A stretch of DNA of 64,000 nt, taken from positions 1,426,001 through 1,490,000 of the forward strand of contig NZ_CP028129.1 in the NCBI RefSeq assembly GCF_004011095.1. Direction: 5' to 3'. A program made the position numbers and the translations under genes. This stretch comes from Rathayibacter rathayi. GTDB lineage: Bacteria; Actinomycetota; Actinomycetes; Actinomycetales; Microbacteriaceae. The notes under the pieces were generated by a model. The model worked only from the letters and a program-made list of their open reading frames with translations, was not told the DNA's origin and ran no database searches. Below are positions 52,847 to 60,868 of this stretch, one piece after another. Each line of letters starts with the position of its first letter. The first letter of the stretch is position 1.

Positions 52847-53062
52847 TCAACCATCGTCGCCCCGTACCCTGACGCGATTGATGGCGCTCATCCGCAGATA
52901 CAGGGCGGAAATGATCACCAGGGATCCGGCCGCAACTCCCACCTTTTCCGCCGGGGAGAGCCCGTTTTTCACGGCGAAGACCGGAACGGCCACTGCGGCG
53001 ACGATGATACCCGCAGTCGCGCCTTGTCTTATCTGCAACAGTGGCCTCACGACGACACACAC
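52847..53062 (-). CDS. Small two-helix membrane protein, hypothetical
   Basis: 71 codons with two hydrophobic helices (ATAGIIVAAVAVPVFAV and VGVAAGSLVIISALYL) separated by KNGLSPAEK. The start (GTG at 53062 or an internal GTG 12 nt later) lacks a clear ribosome-binding site. It is in the same less GC-rich patch and strand as its neighbours. A plus-strand open frame over the same bases looks non-coding. Confidence 0.45.
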   Translation of the reverse strand: MCVVVRPLLQIRQGATAGIIVAAVAVPVFAVKNGLSPAEKVGVAAGSLVIISALYLRMSAINRVRVRGDDG

Positions 53063-53116
53063 TCCGGATACCCGAGCTGTTGCACATGGATACGCAACTT
53101 ACCTTCACACACGCCG

Positions 53117-53716
53117 TTACTCGCGATGTGTTTCTTCTTCATCGTTTCTTCGCCTCACTTCGCGACCATGCCGTCCACTCGTTTCACTGGAAAACGCTCC
53201 CATCCCAGCCGTCTCGGTGGTCTCCACATCTCCTTCGGATCTACTTTTCTGGGCAGGTCGTTCAGGAGGCATGTCATACGTGACCCACTTAGTGAGCACG
53301 GCGTTTGCGTCGTAGAGGGATCGAGCGGTCGTGTTGTCAGTGCTCGTAATCCACCGCACCACGGTGGCGTCATGCTCTCCGGCAAAGCGTCGTGCCTTGG
53401 CGAGGAGTGCCGCGCCAATACCGTGACGCCTATAGTCAGAATCGGTAAAGAGATCATCGAGGTATACTCCTATCGAACCGCTGGACGGCCGCGCAAATAC
53501 GCGCAAGTTCGCGAGCCCCACTGCGTTGCCCTCTGCGTCGATTGCGATAATGCCATAGATGGAGTGACCCCCCGAGAGCACCCAACTCCAAACGCGATTG
53601 ACGATCACCTCATCAGGAGCAAGTTCATAGAAATCCCGATAGCTGTGGTAAAGGCGCTTCCATGTGGCCTCATCGCCTTCCGCTACTGGGCGGATAACAA
53701 GGTCATTAGTCAACAT
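53117..53716 (-). CDS. GNAT-family N-acetyltransferase with C-terminal extension
   Basis: 199 aa. The acetyl-CoA-binding pattern is YLDDLFTDSDYRRHGIGAALLAKAR near residue 85, preceded by IRPVAEGDEATWKRLYHSY. About 40 Ser/Glu/Arg-rich residues extend past the usual end of the fold. The ATG at 53716 has GGAG upstream; the frame is open 54 nt further. Substrate unknown. It lies in the atypical-composition patch. Confidence 0.82.
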   Translation of the reverse strand: MLTNDLVIRPVAEGDEATWKRLYHSYRDFYELAPDEVIVNRVWSWVLSGGHSIYGIIAIDAEGNAVGLANLRVFARPSSGSIGVYLDDLFTDSDYRRHGIGAALLAKARRFAGEHDATVVRWITSTDNTTARSLYDANAVLTKWVTYDMPPERPAQKSRSEGDVETTETAGMGAFSSETSGRHGREVRRRNDEEETHRE

Positions 53717-53857
53717 AATCTCGACTCCATTTCTCGTTTCAGGCGATGCAAAGTTTGCGCCTGATTTCATTGGATGATGGTCGCCACTTCCCCGATGCCA
53801 GCGGCCGCGCGTCGTTCCGCTTCTCCAGGCGAGGCTCCGGTGTAGATCGCGTACCCC

Positions 53858-54514
53858 TCAGATGCTTCGCGGGCGGACGGGCTGAAAGCCGTCGCGGCGG
53901 AGCAGGTCCTTCACGGGGTCATGCTCGTCGTGCACGTAAGCGCGCGCCAAGAGGTTATTGAAGCCACGCGCCAACTGCTCGTCGACGGGGACAGTGAGCA
54001 GCTCGGGCGGATCCTGACGCAGGAGCAGGCTGTTCGCGGCGAAGATCGCGGTGCGCTTATTCCCGTCCATGAACGGCTGAGCTTTCGCAAGCGTCACGAA
54101 GAGATCGAGCGCCTGCTCGCGTCGGGACACCGCAGCGAGCCCGCGTTCGACGATCTGTTGGAGGCCCACGTCGTCAACCGCCTCCGGCTCGTGCCGACCG
54201 AATCGGGTGGACACGCCGATGCGGTCGGACGTGCGGCGGAGCCGACCCGGGTGCAGCGAGCCGCTGCGGGTGAGGGTGCCGTTAATCTCGCGCACATAAC
54301 CCGCGTCGATCGGGCACGCCCGGTTCTCGATGATGAAGTGGGAGGCGTCCCTCAGATCCTCGAGAAGCGCCAGATCGGCGCGGGAGGTCACTCCGGAGAG
54401 ATCACCGGAGCGAAGAAAGCTCTCGGTGTCGAGCCACCCCGTGGCCAGGCCGTCGAAGACGCGGCCCGACGAGTAGACGACGGCTGCGAGGTCCGCGACA
54501 ACGAGATCCACCAT
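53858..54514 (-). CDS. Fic-family protein with a Gln-for-His active-site motif
   Basis: 218 aa. A Fic fold is shown by the central motif LAKAQPFMDGNKRTAIFAANSLL near residue 145, which corresponds to H-P-F-x-D/E-G-N-G/K-R. The catalytic histidine is replaced by glutamine, so AMP transfer by the normal mechanism is unlikely. The upstream INGTLTRSG and RLRRTSDRIG stretches fit the family. No antitoxin gene is evident beside it. It may be an inactive or differently acting Fic protein. The ATG at 54514 is clear. Confidence 0.8.
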   Translation of the reverse strand: MVDLVVADLAAVVYSSGRVFDGLATGWLDTESFLRSGDLSGVTSRADLALLEDLRDASHFIIENRACPIDAGYVREINGTLTRSGSLHPGRLRRTSDRIGVSTRFGRHEPEAVDDVGLQQIVERGLAAVSRREQALDLFVTLAKAQPFMDGNKRTAIFAANSLLLRQDPPELLTVPVDEQLARGFNNLLARAYVHDEHDPVKDLLRRDGFQPVRPRSI

Positions 54515-54576
54515 GATCGGATCCCTTCTCGGACGCCAGCCCCGTATCGGTCTTTCGGTTGATCGGGACTGCGACG

Positions 54577-54650
54577 TAGGGCGTACGGGACTTGAACCCG
54601 TGACCGACGGATTATGAGTCCGCTGCTCTGACCAGCTGAGCTAACGCCCC
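54577..54650 (-). tRNA. tRNA-Met (anticodon CAU)
   Basis: 74-nt minus-strand cloverleaf: acceptor GGGGCGT/ACGCCCT (first pair G-U), D-arm GCTC-AGCTGGTCA-GAGC, anticodon arm GCGGA-CTCATAA-TCCGT, T-arm ACGGG-TTCAAGT-CCCGT, discriminator A. It is not an initiator type. A tRNA-Ile2 read through a lysidine-modified CAU cannot be excluded. Confidence 0.88.
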
Positions 54651-54672
54651 GCGGCGGCCGACCGTGCGCCCG

Positions 54673-55917
54673 TCAGGAGGCGGCTGGTGCGGACGCTGCG
54701 TCGGTGGCCGGATCGGCCACCGGCTCCCCACGATACAGGCTCTCGAACGTGCTGATTGTGCGGTTGATGTCGTGCGCCGCGACGATGCGGAGGGAGGCGC
54801 GCTTCATCGCCTCGAGGTCCTCCTCGTCAGCGGTGAGCACCGCGGTCAGACCCTCGGCCAGGGCCTCAGCGCTGCCCGGAGCGAAGAGGTAGCCGTTCTC
54901 GCCGTCATGCACGAGGTGCGGGAGAGCCATCGCGTCGGCGGCGACAACGGGGAGGGCCGACGCCATCGCCTCCATCGTCGCAATGCTCTGCAGCTCGGCG
55001 ATCGACGGCATGGCGAACACGGTGGCGCGGGTGTACGCCTCTTTCAACTCGGCGTCCGCGACATAGCCGGTGAAGTGCACGCGGTCGGCGATGCCGAGGG
55101 TCGAGGCGAGTTGCTGGAGATGGCGCATCTGATCGCCGCCGCCGACGATCTCGAGCTTCGCGTCGAGCGACGGGTCGAGCAGGGCGACCGCTCGCAGCAG
55201 GACGTCGATGTGCTTCTCGCCGGTCACGCGGCCGACGAAGAGGATCGTGTTGCCGGAGCGCGCCGTGAAGTCGGGCGTGTAGTTGTCGGCATCGATGCCG
55301 CAGGAGATGGAGTGCACGCCCTGCAGGCCCGTGTACTTCTCGAGGAACTGCGCGGCCTTGCTGGTCGGCGTCGTGACCGCCTCGGCGCGGCCGAAGGTGC
55401 GGCGCGCGGCCCGCCACGCCATAGCGACGGCCTTGGCCTGGACGGCCTTGGGCAGCAGGGTGAACTCGAGCATGTTCTCCGGCATGAAGTGGTTCGTGCC
55501 GACGATGCGGATGCCGCGCTTGGCCGCCTCGATGCCGAGTCCTCGACCGACGATGATGTGCGACTGGAAATGCACGACGTCGGGCTTCACCTCGTCGAGG
55601 ATGCGCGCGCTGTTCTGGCGGATCCGCCACGGCAGCGCGAAGCGCAGCCAGTCGTGCGGATACCAGCGCCAGCTGTAGAGGCGGTGCACGATGATCCGCC
55701 GCCCCTCGTGGATCTCGACCCGGGTGCCGCTCCAACCGTCGGCCGAGGGGGCGACGACGTGCACCTCGTGGCCGCGCTGCTCGAGCCCGGCGGCGAGGCG
55801 CTCGGCGAACTTGGCGGCTCCGTTCACGTTGGGGGCGAAGGTGTCGCAGCCGATCACGACCGTCAGCGGTCGGGATTCGGGCGACACTGAGCGGGACGCG
55901 TCGCGGGGATCTGGCAC
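54673..55917 (-). CDS. Glycosyltransferase family 4
   Basis: 414 aa with a GT-B fold: VVIGCDTFAPNVNGAAKFAERLAAGL at the N-terminus (acceptor side), ILFVGRVTGEKHIDVLLRAVALL near residue 225 and the E-x7-E region SIAELQSIATMEAMASALPVV near 305. Related actinobacterial enzymes mannosylate or glucosylate lipids such as diacylglycerol or phosphatidylinositol mannoside. GTG start at 55917. The sugar and acceptor are not identifiable. Confidence 0.88.
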   Translation of the reverse strand: MPDPRDASRSVSPESRPLTVVIGCDTFAPNVNGAAKFAERLAAGLEQRGHEVHVVAPSADGWSGTRVEIHEGRRIIVHRLYSWRWYPHDWLRFALPWRIRQNSARILDEVKPDVVHFQSHIIVGRGLGIEAAKRGIRIVGTNHFMPENMLEFTLLPKAVQAKAVAMAWRAARRTFGRAEAVTTPTSKAAQFLEKYTGLQGVHSISCGIDADNYTPDFTARSGNTILFVGRVTGEKHIDVLLRAVALLDPSLDAKLEIVGGGDQMRHLQQLASTLGIADRVHFTGYVADAELKEAYTRATVFAMPSIAELQSIATMEAMASALPVVAADAMALPHLVHDGENGYLFAPGSAEALAEGLTAVLTADEEDLEAMKRASLRIVAAHDINRTISTFESLYRGEPVADPATDAASAPAAS

Positions 55918-56048
55918 AGGCGGGATCCTATCGGTGTCGTGACGCTCGAGGAGAGAAGGGAGCGATCGGCGGAGGTCGTTCGGTTTCTGGGCTCACGGCG
56001 CTGATCCATTGTAGGCAGGGCAGTTCTCCGCCCCGGGATCCCGCGCCG

Positions 56049-56951
56049 TCAGCGTGCCTGCGGGTGGTGCTTGGCGAGAAGGAAGACTCCCGAAATGGCG
56101 ACGCCGCCGGCCACCACGAAGAGCGGCACCGCCCACGGAGCCGCGTACTCCGCCTCCCCCAGCACGATGATCCCGATCGCCACGGCGACCAGTGGGTCGA
56201 TGACGGTCAGACCCGCGACGACGAGGTCCGGCGGACCGGACGAGTAGGCGTTCTGCACGAAGTAGCCGCCGAGCGCGGTCGCGGCGATCAGCGCCACGAT
56301 GCACACGGTCGTCAACGGATCGAACTCGCCGTACTTGATGCGGTTGAGCACGACCTTCGCGAGCGTCGCGACGAAGCCATACACCACTCCCGCCCCGACG
56401 ATGTAGAAAATCGCTTTCGCCCCGCGGCGGAAGACGCGAAAGGCGATCACGAACACCGTGAGGACCACGGCGAGGATCACCAGGATCGTGACGAGTTCGG
56501 GAGTCTTGATCGACTTGTCGACGGCGTTGAAGGCGGCGACGAGGACGAAAGTGCCCACGCCGCCCACGCAGAGCACGACGGCCCGGATCGACGCCGCATT
56601 CAGCCGCACATGGCTGACTCGCGCATTGACGACCGTCGTGATCACGAGCGCAACGGCTCCGAGCGGCTGCACCACGATGAGCGGCGCGAAGCCCAGGCTG
56701 GTCAGCTGGAAGACGATCGCGAGGCCTAGGAGCAGCGTGCCGACCACCCACGACGGCCGGGAGAGCAACGCTACCAGCTGGCCCCCGCTGAGCCCGGCGG
56801 AGCTGGAACGCTTCGAGAAGCGCTCGACCTTCGCGACTCCGCGGTGCTGGAACTGCGCGCCCAGGGCAAGGAACACCGCGCCGACGAGGGCGATCGGGAT
56901 GCCGATGAATTTCCCCGGGTCGTTGAGGAGTTCGGCGAGGTCGGCGGGCAT
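56049..56951 (-). CDS. DMT-superfamily transporter (EamA/NIPA-like)
   Basis: 300 aa with about nine to ten hydrophobic helices (IGIPIALVGAVFLALGAQFQHRG first, then VVGTLLLGLAIVFQLTSLGFAPLIVVQPLG). The two-repeat DMT architecture is apparent. The ATG at 56951 is preferred over a GTG 45 nt upstream. Substrate unknown. Confidence 0.82.
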   Translation of the reverse strand: MPADLAELLNDPGKFIGIPIALVGAVFLALGAQFQHRGVAKVERFSKRSSSAGLSGGQLVALLSRPSWVVGTLLLGLAIVFQLTSLGFAPLIVVQPLGAVALVITTVVNARVSHVRLNAASIRAVVLCVGGVGTFVLVAAFNAVDKSIKTPELVTILVILAVVLTVFVIAFRVFRRGAKAIFYIVGAGVVYGFVATLAKVVLNRIKYGEFDPLTTVCIVALIAATALGGYFVQNAYSSGPPDLVVAGLTVIDPLVAVAIGIIVLGEAEYAAPWAVPLFVVAGGVAISGVFLLAKHHPQAR

Positions 56952-57031
56952 AGATTCGACCCTACCTAGATCGTTCTCAGGAGTCTTCCGACTCACGGGC
57001 GACCCGACAACCGGGCGATACCCTGTCCCTC

Positions 57032-57598
57032 ATGGCCGTCCTTCCCATCCGCATTGTCGGCGACTCCGTCCTGCACTCGCCCGCCTCTCCCGTCACGGAG
57101 TTCGACGACACCCTTCGCACGCTCGTTGCCGACATGTTCGAGACGATGGACACCGCGCCCGGAGTCGGCCTCGCCGGCCCGCAGGTCGGTGTCCCCCTGC
57201 GCCTGTTCGTCTACGACTACGCCGACGACGACGGTTCCCCCCGCCGGGGTGTCGCCATCAACCCGGAGCTGTTCGTCACGCCGACTCCGCTCGGCGAGGC
57301 CGACGAGGACACGGAGTCGGAGGGATGCCTGTCCTTCCCCGGCGAGCGCTTCCCGCTGCGCCGCTCCGAGCGCGCGATCCTCCGCGCCGTCGACCTGGAG
57401 CACAAGCCCTTCGAGATCATCGCCGACGGCTGGTTCGCCCGCGTTTTCCAGCACGAGTTCGACCACCTCGACGGCGTCCTGTATGTCGACCGCCTTGAGC
57501 ACGAGTACCAGAAGTCGGTCGCGAAGATTACCCGCAAGCGCGGCTGGGGCGGCCCGGGCGTCTCGTGGCTGCCCGGCGAGGAGCATCTCGAGGACTGA
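57032..57598 (+). CDS. def: Peptide deformylase
   Basis: Removes the formyl group from nascent proteins; 188 aa. The three motifs are intact: GVGLAGPQVGV, EGCLSFPGE and QHEFDHLDG (metal ligands Cys, His, His and the catalytic Glu). The ATG at 57032 is clear. Its terminal codons HLED and stop lie in the first unit of an 18-nt tandem repeat. Confidence 0.96.
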   Translation: MAVLPIRIVGDSVLHSPASPVTEFDDTLRTLVADMFETMDTAPGVGLAGPQVGVPLRLFVYDYADDDGSPRRGVAINPELFVTPTPLGEADEDTESEGCLSFPGERFPLRRSERAILRAVDLEHKPFEIIADGWFARVFQHEFDHLDGVLYVDRLEHEYQKSVAKITRKRGWGGPGVSWLPGEEHLED

Positions 57599-57676
57599 CG
57601 CCATACCGAGGACTGACGCGGGCCCGAGGACTGACGCGGGCCCGAGGACTGACGCCGTCCCGAGGACTGACTCAGG
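57589..57676. repeat. 18-nt tandem array, nearly five units, spanning the def stop
   Basis: cgaggactgacgc-n5 units start at 57589, 57607, 57625, 57643 and (partial) 57661. Every unit repeats the ED-stop sequence (gaggactga) of def. The last overlaps the stop of the convergent gene ending at 57672. Confidence 0.92.
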
Positions 57677-58499
57677 CGAGGTCCACCCCGTGCACGCCGT
57701 TGTGGTGGCGGATCGCGGGGAAGGAGGCGGTGACGCTGCGGCCGACGCCCGGCGTCCGCTTCTCGGTCACGTCGCCACCGAAGAGGGCGGCGCGCTCGCG
57801 CAGCTCGGCGAGTGCGGGACTGTCGATCCGCTCGGTGAGCGAGCGCAGATCGGCGTCGAGGGCGCTCGCGTCCTGCTCCGCCGCTGCGTGCTGCTCACGG
57901 TCGTCGTCCACCTCGACGCGCAGGCCCGTTGTGGTCCAGCGCGAGCTGATGCGTACCTCGGTGCCCGGGCCTCCAGTGGCCAGCGCCGAGTCGAACGCGT
58001 ACTCGAGCACGCGGAGCACGGCCACCTCGGCACCGTCCTGCAGCACGAATGGCTCGCCGAACGATTCCTCGCGCACCCTGAGCCCGCGCTCGCGCGCGTC
58101 GTCGATCAGCGAGACGGAGCCGCCGGTGCGCGGCAGGTCGCCCGGATCGACGGAGGCGACGGTCGCGATGCGGCGCAGCTGGGCCAGCGAGGCCTCGGCA
58201 GCCCGCACCGCCCGCCGCGCCGAGCGGGCAGCGGCGGCGGGGTCGCGGTCGATGGTGAGGCGGACGCTCTCGGCCTCCTCGACGACAAGCGCGGCGCTGC
58301 GGACGGCGATCTGCTCGAGCTCGCCGACGATGCGCAACCGCGCCTCCTGCTCACCGACGGCCAGCTCGAGGCGCACGACCCGCGCCGACGACTCAGCCCG
58401 GCTCTCCGCGGCACGGCGCGCATTGCCGGCGGTGCGACGCCAGAGGACGACGGCCGCCACCAGGGCGATCAGGGCGATAACGAGGACGACTTCGAGCAC
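57672..58499 (-). CDS. Membrane-anchored histidine-kinase-like protein
   Basis: 275 aa: one N-terminal transmembrane helix (VVLVIALIALVAAVVLW), a helical linker rich in Ala/Arg/Glu, and a C-terminal region resembling a degenerate HATPase fold (RVLEYAFDSALATGGPGTEVRISSRW, ending GVGRSVTASFP). No clear phosphorylatable histidine box. The GTG at 58499 has GGAGG 5 nt upstream. It may be an unorthodox sensor without a paired regulator nearby. Confidence 0.65.
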   Translation of the reverse strand: MLEVVLVIALIALVAAVVLWRRTAGNARRAAESRAESSARVVRLELAVGEQEARLRIVGELEQIAVRSAALVVEEAESVRLTIDRDPAAAARSARRAVRAAEASLAQLRRIATVASVDPGDLPRTGGSVSLIDDARERGLRVREESFGEPFVLQDGAEVAVLRVLEYAFDSALATGGPGTEVRISSRWTTTGLRVEVDDDREQHAAAEQDASALDADLRSLTERIDSPALAELRERAALFGGDVTEKRTPGVGRSVTASFPAIRHHNGVHGVDLA

Positions 58500-58605
58500 G
58501 ACGGCCTCCGGGGAAAGGGACGGGTTTGGCGCGAGGGCGCCGGTGAGAGATCGTACCCGCGTGCCGGATCCCGGACCTGAGCCCGCGGAGGGGGTTGCGG
58601 AGGCG

Positions 58606-59718
58606 TCAGCCCCCGGAGCGCACGGAGCGCGCCACGGTAAAACGCCGGTCGCGCGCCACGACCGTGGTCCGCCCGACCGCGCGCCGTAGCTCGACCGGGT
58701 GAGCGAGGTGGGAGTTAAAGACCGTCCACAGCACGCCCCCGGGCCGTAGCACGCGACCGGCCGCGCGGAGCATCCTCCGGGCGACGAGGTCGGTGACGGC
58801 GCCGTCGGAGTGGAACGGCGGGTTGCAGAGCACGACATCGACCGAGGACGGTTCCAGAGTGGAGGCGTTGTCGTCTCGGAGGACACGGACGGCGATTCCG
58901 TTGGCCGCAGCGGTCGCCCGGGCGGACTCGACGGCGGCGCGGGAGCTGTCGGTCGCCGTCACCGCGAGGTCGGGTCGCCCGCGGGCGAGCACCGCGGCGA
59001 GCACGCCGGTGCCGCAGCCGAGGTCGAGGGCGACGCCGGCGGGAAGGGAGTCGACATCGAGCGCGGCGAGCAAGGTACGGGTGCCGAGGTCCAGGCGTGC
59101 GCCGGCGAAAGTGCCGGGCAGCGCGACGACGTCGAGGTCGAGCTCGTCGAGGCGGCGGCGCTCAGGCCCGGGGGCAGGCGCTGGGTCATCGAGCGCCTCA
59201 CTCGCGAGCAGGGCACGCGACTTCTGCCGGGCGAGCGAGACGTCGATCCGGCCGTAGCGCGCGGCGAGAACATCGTTCATCGTGCGAGTCATGTGCTTGA
59301 TGCGGCCAGCGCCGATCAGAGTCGCCGCAGGGTTCGCGAGTGCCGTCTCGGCGGCGACGGCGGCCAGGGCGTCGAGCGAGCGCGGCAGACGCAGGAGCAC
59401 CGTCTCGGCGCCACTGACGGCCGCGGCGACGGAGTCGACGATGTCGATCGGTGCGGGATCAACTCCGGAAGCGCGCACCGCCTCGAGGTTCTGGGCGAGA
59501 GCGCGCTCGGCGGTGATCGAGTCGTGCACGACGCGCACGGGTCGGCCGTCGGCGGCAAGAGCGAGGCTCAGCGCGCCGTAGGCGTCGCCCACGACGGCGA
59601 TGCGGCCGCGGTCGGGGACGAGTTCGAGCAGCAGGCGGTCGCTCGCATCGACGGCGACCAGATCGGGCGCCTCAACGTCGGGCCGGCGGCGGAGGAGGGC
59701 GAGCACGTCCTCGCGCAT
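58606..59718 (-). CDS. SAM-dependent methyltransferase (RsmC/RlmG-like)
   Basis: 370 aa in two halves: a degenerate N-terminal methyltransferase-like domain and a catalytic C-terminal one with VALDLGCGTGVLAAVLAR near residue 225 and the VDVVLCNPPFHSDGAVTD motif near 290. The N-P-P-F motif indicates methylation of a base nitrogen in rRNA. The ATG at 59718 has GGAGG upstream. It belongs to the 16S/23S guanine-N2 methyltransferase group; the exact target is unknown. Confidence 0.87.
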   Translation of the reverse strand: MREDVLALLRRRPDVEAPDLVAVDASDRLLLELVPDRGRIAVVGDAYGALSLALAADGRPVRVVHDSITAERALAQNLEAVRASGVDPAPIDIVDSVAAAVSGAETVLLRLPRSLDALAAVAAETALANPAATLIGAGRIKHMTRTMNDVLAARYGRIDVSLARQKSRALLASEALDDPAPAPGPERRRLDELDLDVVALPGTFAGARLDLGTRTLLAALDVDSLPAGVALDLGCGTGVLAAVLARGRPDLAVTATDSSRAAVESARATAAANGIAVRVLRDDNASTLEPSSVDVVLCNPPFHSDGAVTDLVARRMLRAAGRVLRPGGVLWTVFNSHLAHPVELRRAVGRTTVVARDRRFTVARSVRSGG

Positions 59719-59785
59719 CGCGCCTCCGATCCTCGGTCCGCGCCAGCGGCGGCGTCTTGTCCGCCGGCCGCACGAGGTCACAAAA

Positions 59786-59815
59786 AAGGGCCCGAGAGTG
59801 GAGTCCCGGACCCTT
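59786..59815 (-). terminator. Rho-independent terminator after tRNA-Asn
   Basis: On the minus strand aagggtccggg and its partner cccgggccctt-type arm form a stem with a short loop, followed by a run of six T (the plus-strand aaaaaa at 59782-59787). It directly follows the tRNA-Asn 3' end. Confidence 0.8.
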
Positions 59816-59817
59816 CG

Positions 59818-59890
59818 CTCCCCGACTTGGACTCGAACCAAGAACCTACCGGTTAACAGCCGATTGCTCTGCCAATTGAGCTATCGAGGA
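59818..59890 (-). tRNA. tRNA-Asn (anticodon GUU)
   Basis: 73-nt minus-strand cloverleaf: acceptor TCCTCGA/TCGGGGA, D-arm GCTC-AATTGGCA-GAGC, anticodon arm ATCGG-CTGTTAA-CCGGT with GTT at the anticodon position, T-arm CTTGG-TTCGAGT-CCAAG, discriminator G. A terminator follows. Confidence 0.95.
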
Positions 59891-59998
59891 TTATCCGACC
59901 ACCCAGAGGCGATCAGCGCGGTACTACTTTAGCAAACTCTCCGCGAACGCCAAATCGGCGTCGCCTCAGTAGCCCGCGGCCGGATCGGCGCGAGCCGG

Positions 59999-60868
59999 TC
60001 ACGGCTCGGCCGCCTCGACGCGCTGAGCCCGGGAGGCGTCGAAGCGCTCGTACTCGGCGAATGCGGCGCCGAGCTCGCGGACGTAGGGGTGACGTGCCTC
60101 GAGCAGCACGTCCAGTAGCGGCCCGTAGGCGACCACCTCGCCGCCGACCAGGACGGCGATCCGATCGGTCGCGCGGCTCAGCACGTCGATGTCGTGGCTG
60201 ACCACCACGGCCGCGAAGCCCTCCTGACGTCGCAGATCGGCGAGCAGGTCGACGATGGATTCGCGAACCGTCGCGTCGATGCCCGAGGTCGGCTCGTCGG
60301 CGATCAAGACCTTCGGCCCGAGCACCAGTGAGCGCGCGACGGCCACACGCTGACGCTGGCCGCTGGAGAGTTCGTAGGGATAGCGGTCCAGGAGGAACAG
60401 CGGGAGGTGTACGGAGTCGAGCAGGGTCGCCACTCGCACGGCCGCCGCCTTGGGGTCGTAGTGGCGGTCGCGGAGCAAGATCGGCTCGGCGATCGCCTCC
60501 GAGACGGTCAGCTCGGGTCGCAGGGTTGCTCCGGCGTCCTGCGCGAGGTGCGCCACGTCGACGGTGAAGCGCTTGAGGTCACGCGCGGGGAGCGAGCGGA
60601 GGCGGTGACCCGCGACCGTCGCGTCCCCTCCGATGATCACGGGGCGCATGCGGGCACCGTCGTGTCCCAGGCCGTCCCCGCCGAGCACACGGGCGAGCGT
60701 GGACTTGCCGGAGCCGCTGCCGCCGAGGATCCCGAGCACCTCCCCCGGCTCCACCCGGAGGCTCACCCCCCGCAGCGCCGTCCACCGGCGGCTGATGCCG
60801 CGCGGCGGATACTCGACGCTGAGGTCGTCGATGACGATCGGGGCTGGATCCTCGGCCGTGCGGCTCAC
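59999..60868 (-). CDS. ABC transporter ATP-binding protein (oligopeptide type)
   Basis: 289 aa. Walker A GGSGSGKST near residue 50, the ABC signature LSSGQRQRVAVARSL near 170 and Walker B VLIADEPTSG are intact; the family C-terminal extension is short. The GTG at 60868 overlaps the preceding dual ATPase stop by 4 nt. It is last in the operon permease-permease-dual ATPase-ATPase. Confidence 0.9.
   Translation of the reverse strand: MSRTAEDPAPIVIDDLSVEYPPRGISRRWTALRGVSLRVEPGEVLGILGGSGSGKSTLARVLGGDGLGHDGARMRPVIIGGDATVAGHRLRSLPARDLKRFTVDVAHLAQDAGATLRPELTVSEAIAEPILLRDRHYDPKAAAVRVATLLDSVHLPLFLLDRYPYELSSGQRQRVAVARSLVLGPKVLIADEPTSGIDATVRESIVDLLADLRRQEGFAAVVVSHDIDVLSRATDRIAVLVGGEVVAYGPLLDVLLEARHPYVRELGAAFAEYERFDASRAQRVEAAEP

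Noticed and set aside
52688..53764. A 358-codon plus-strand frame across 52.7-53.8 kb
   Set aside because: It is antisense to the GNAT gene, which has a clear acetyl-CoA motif, and its own translation is low in recognisable features.
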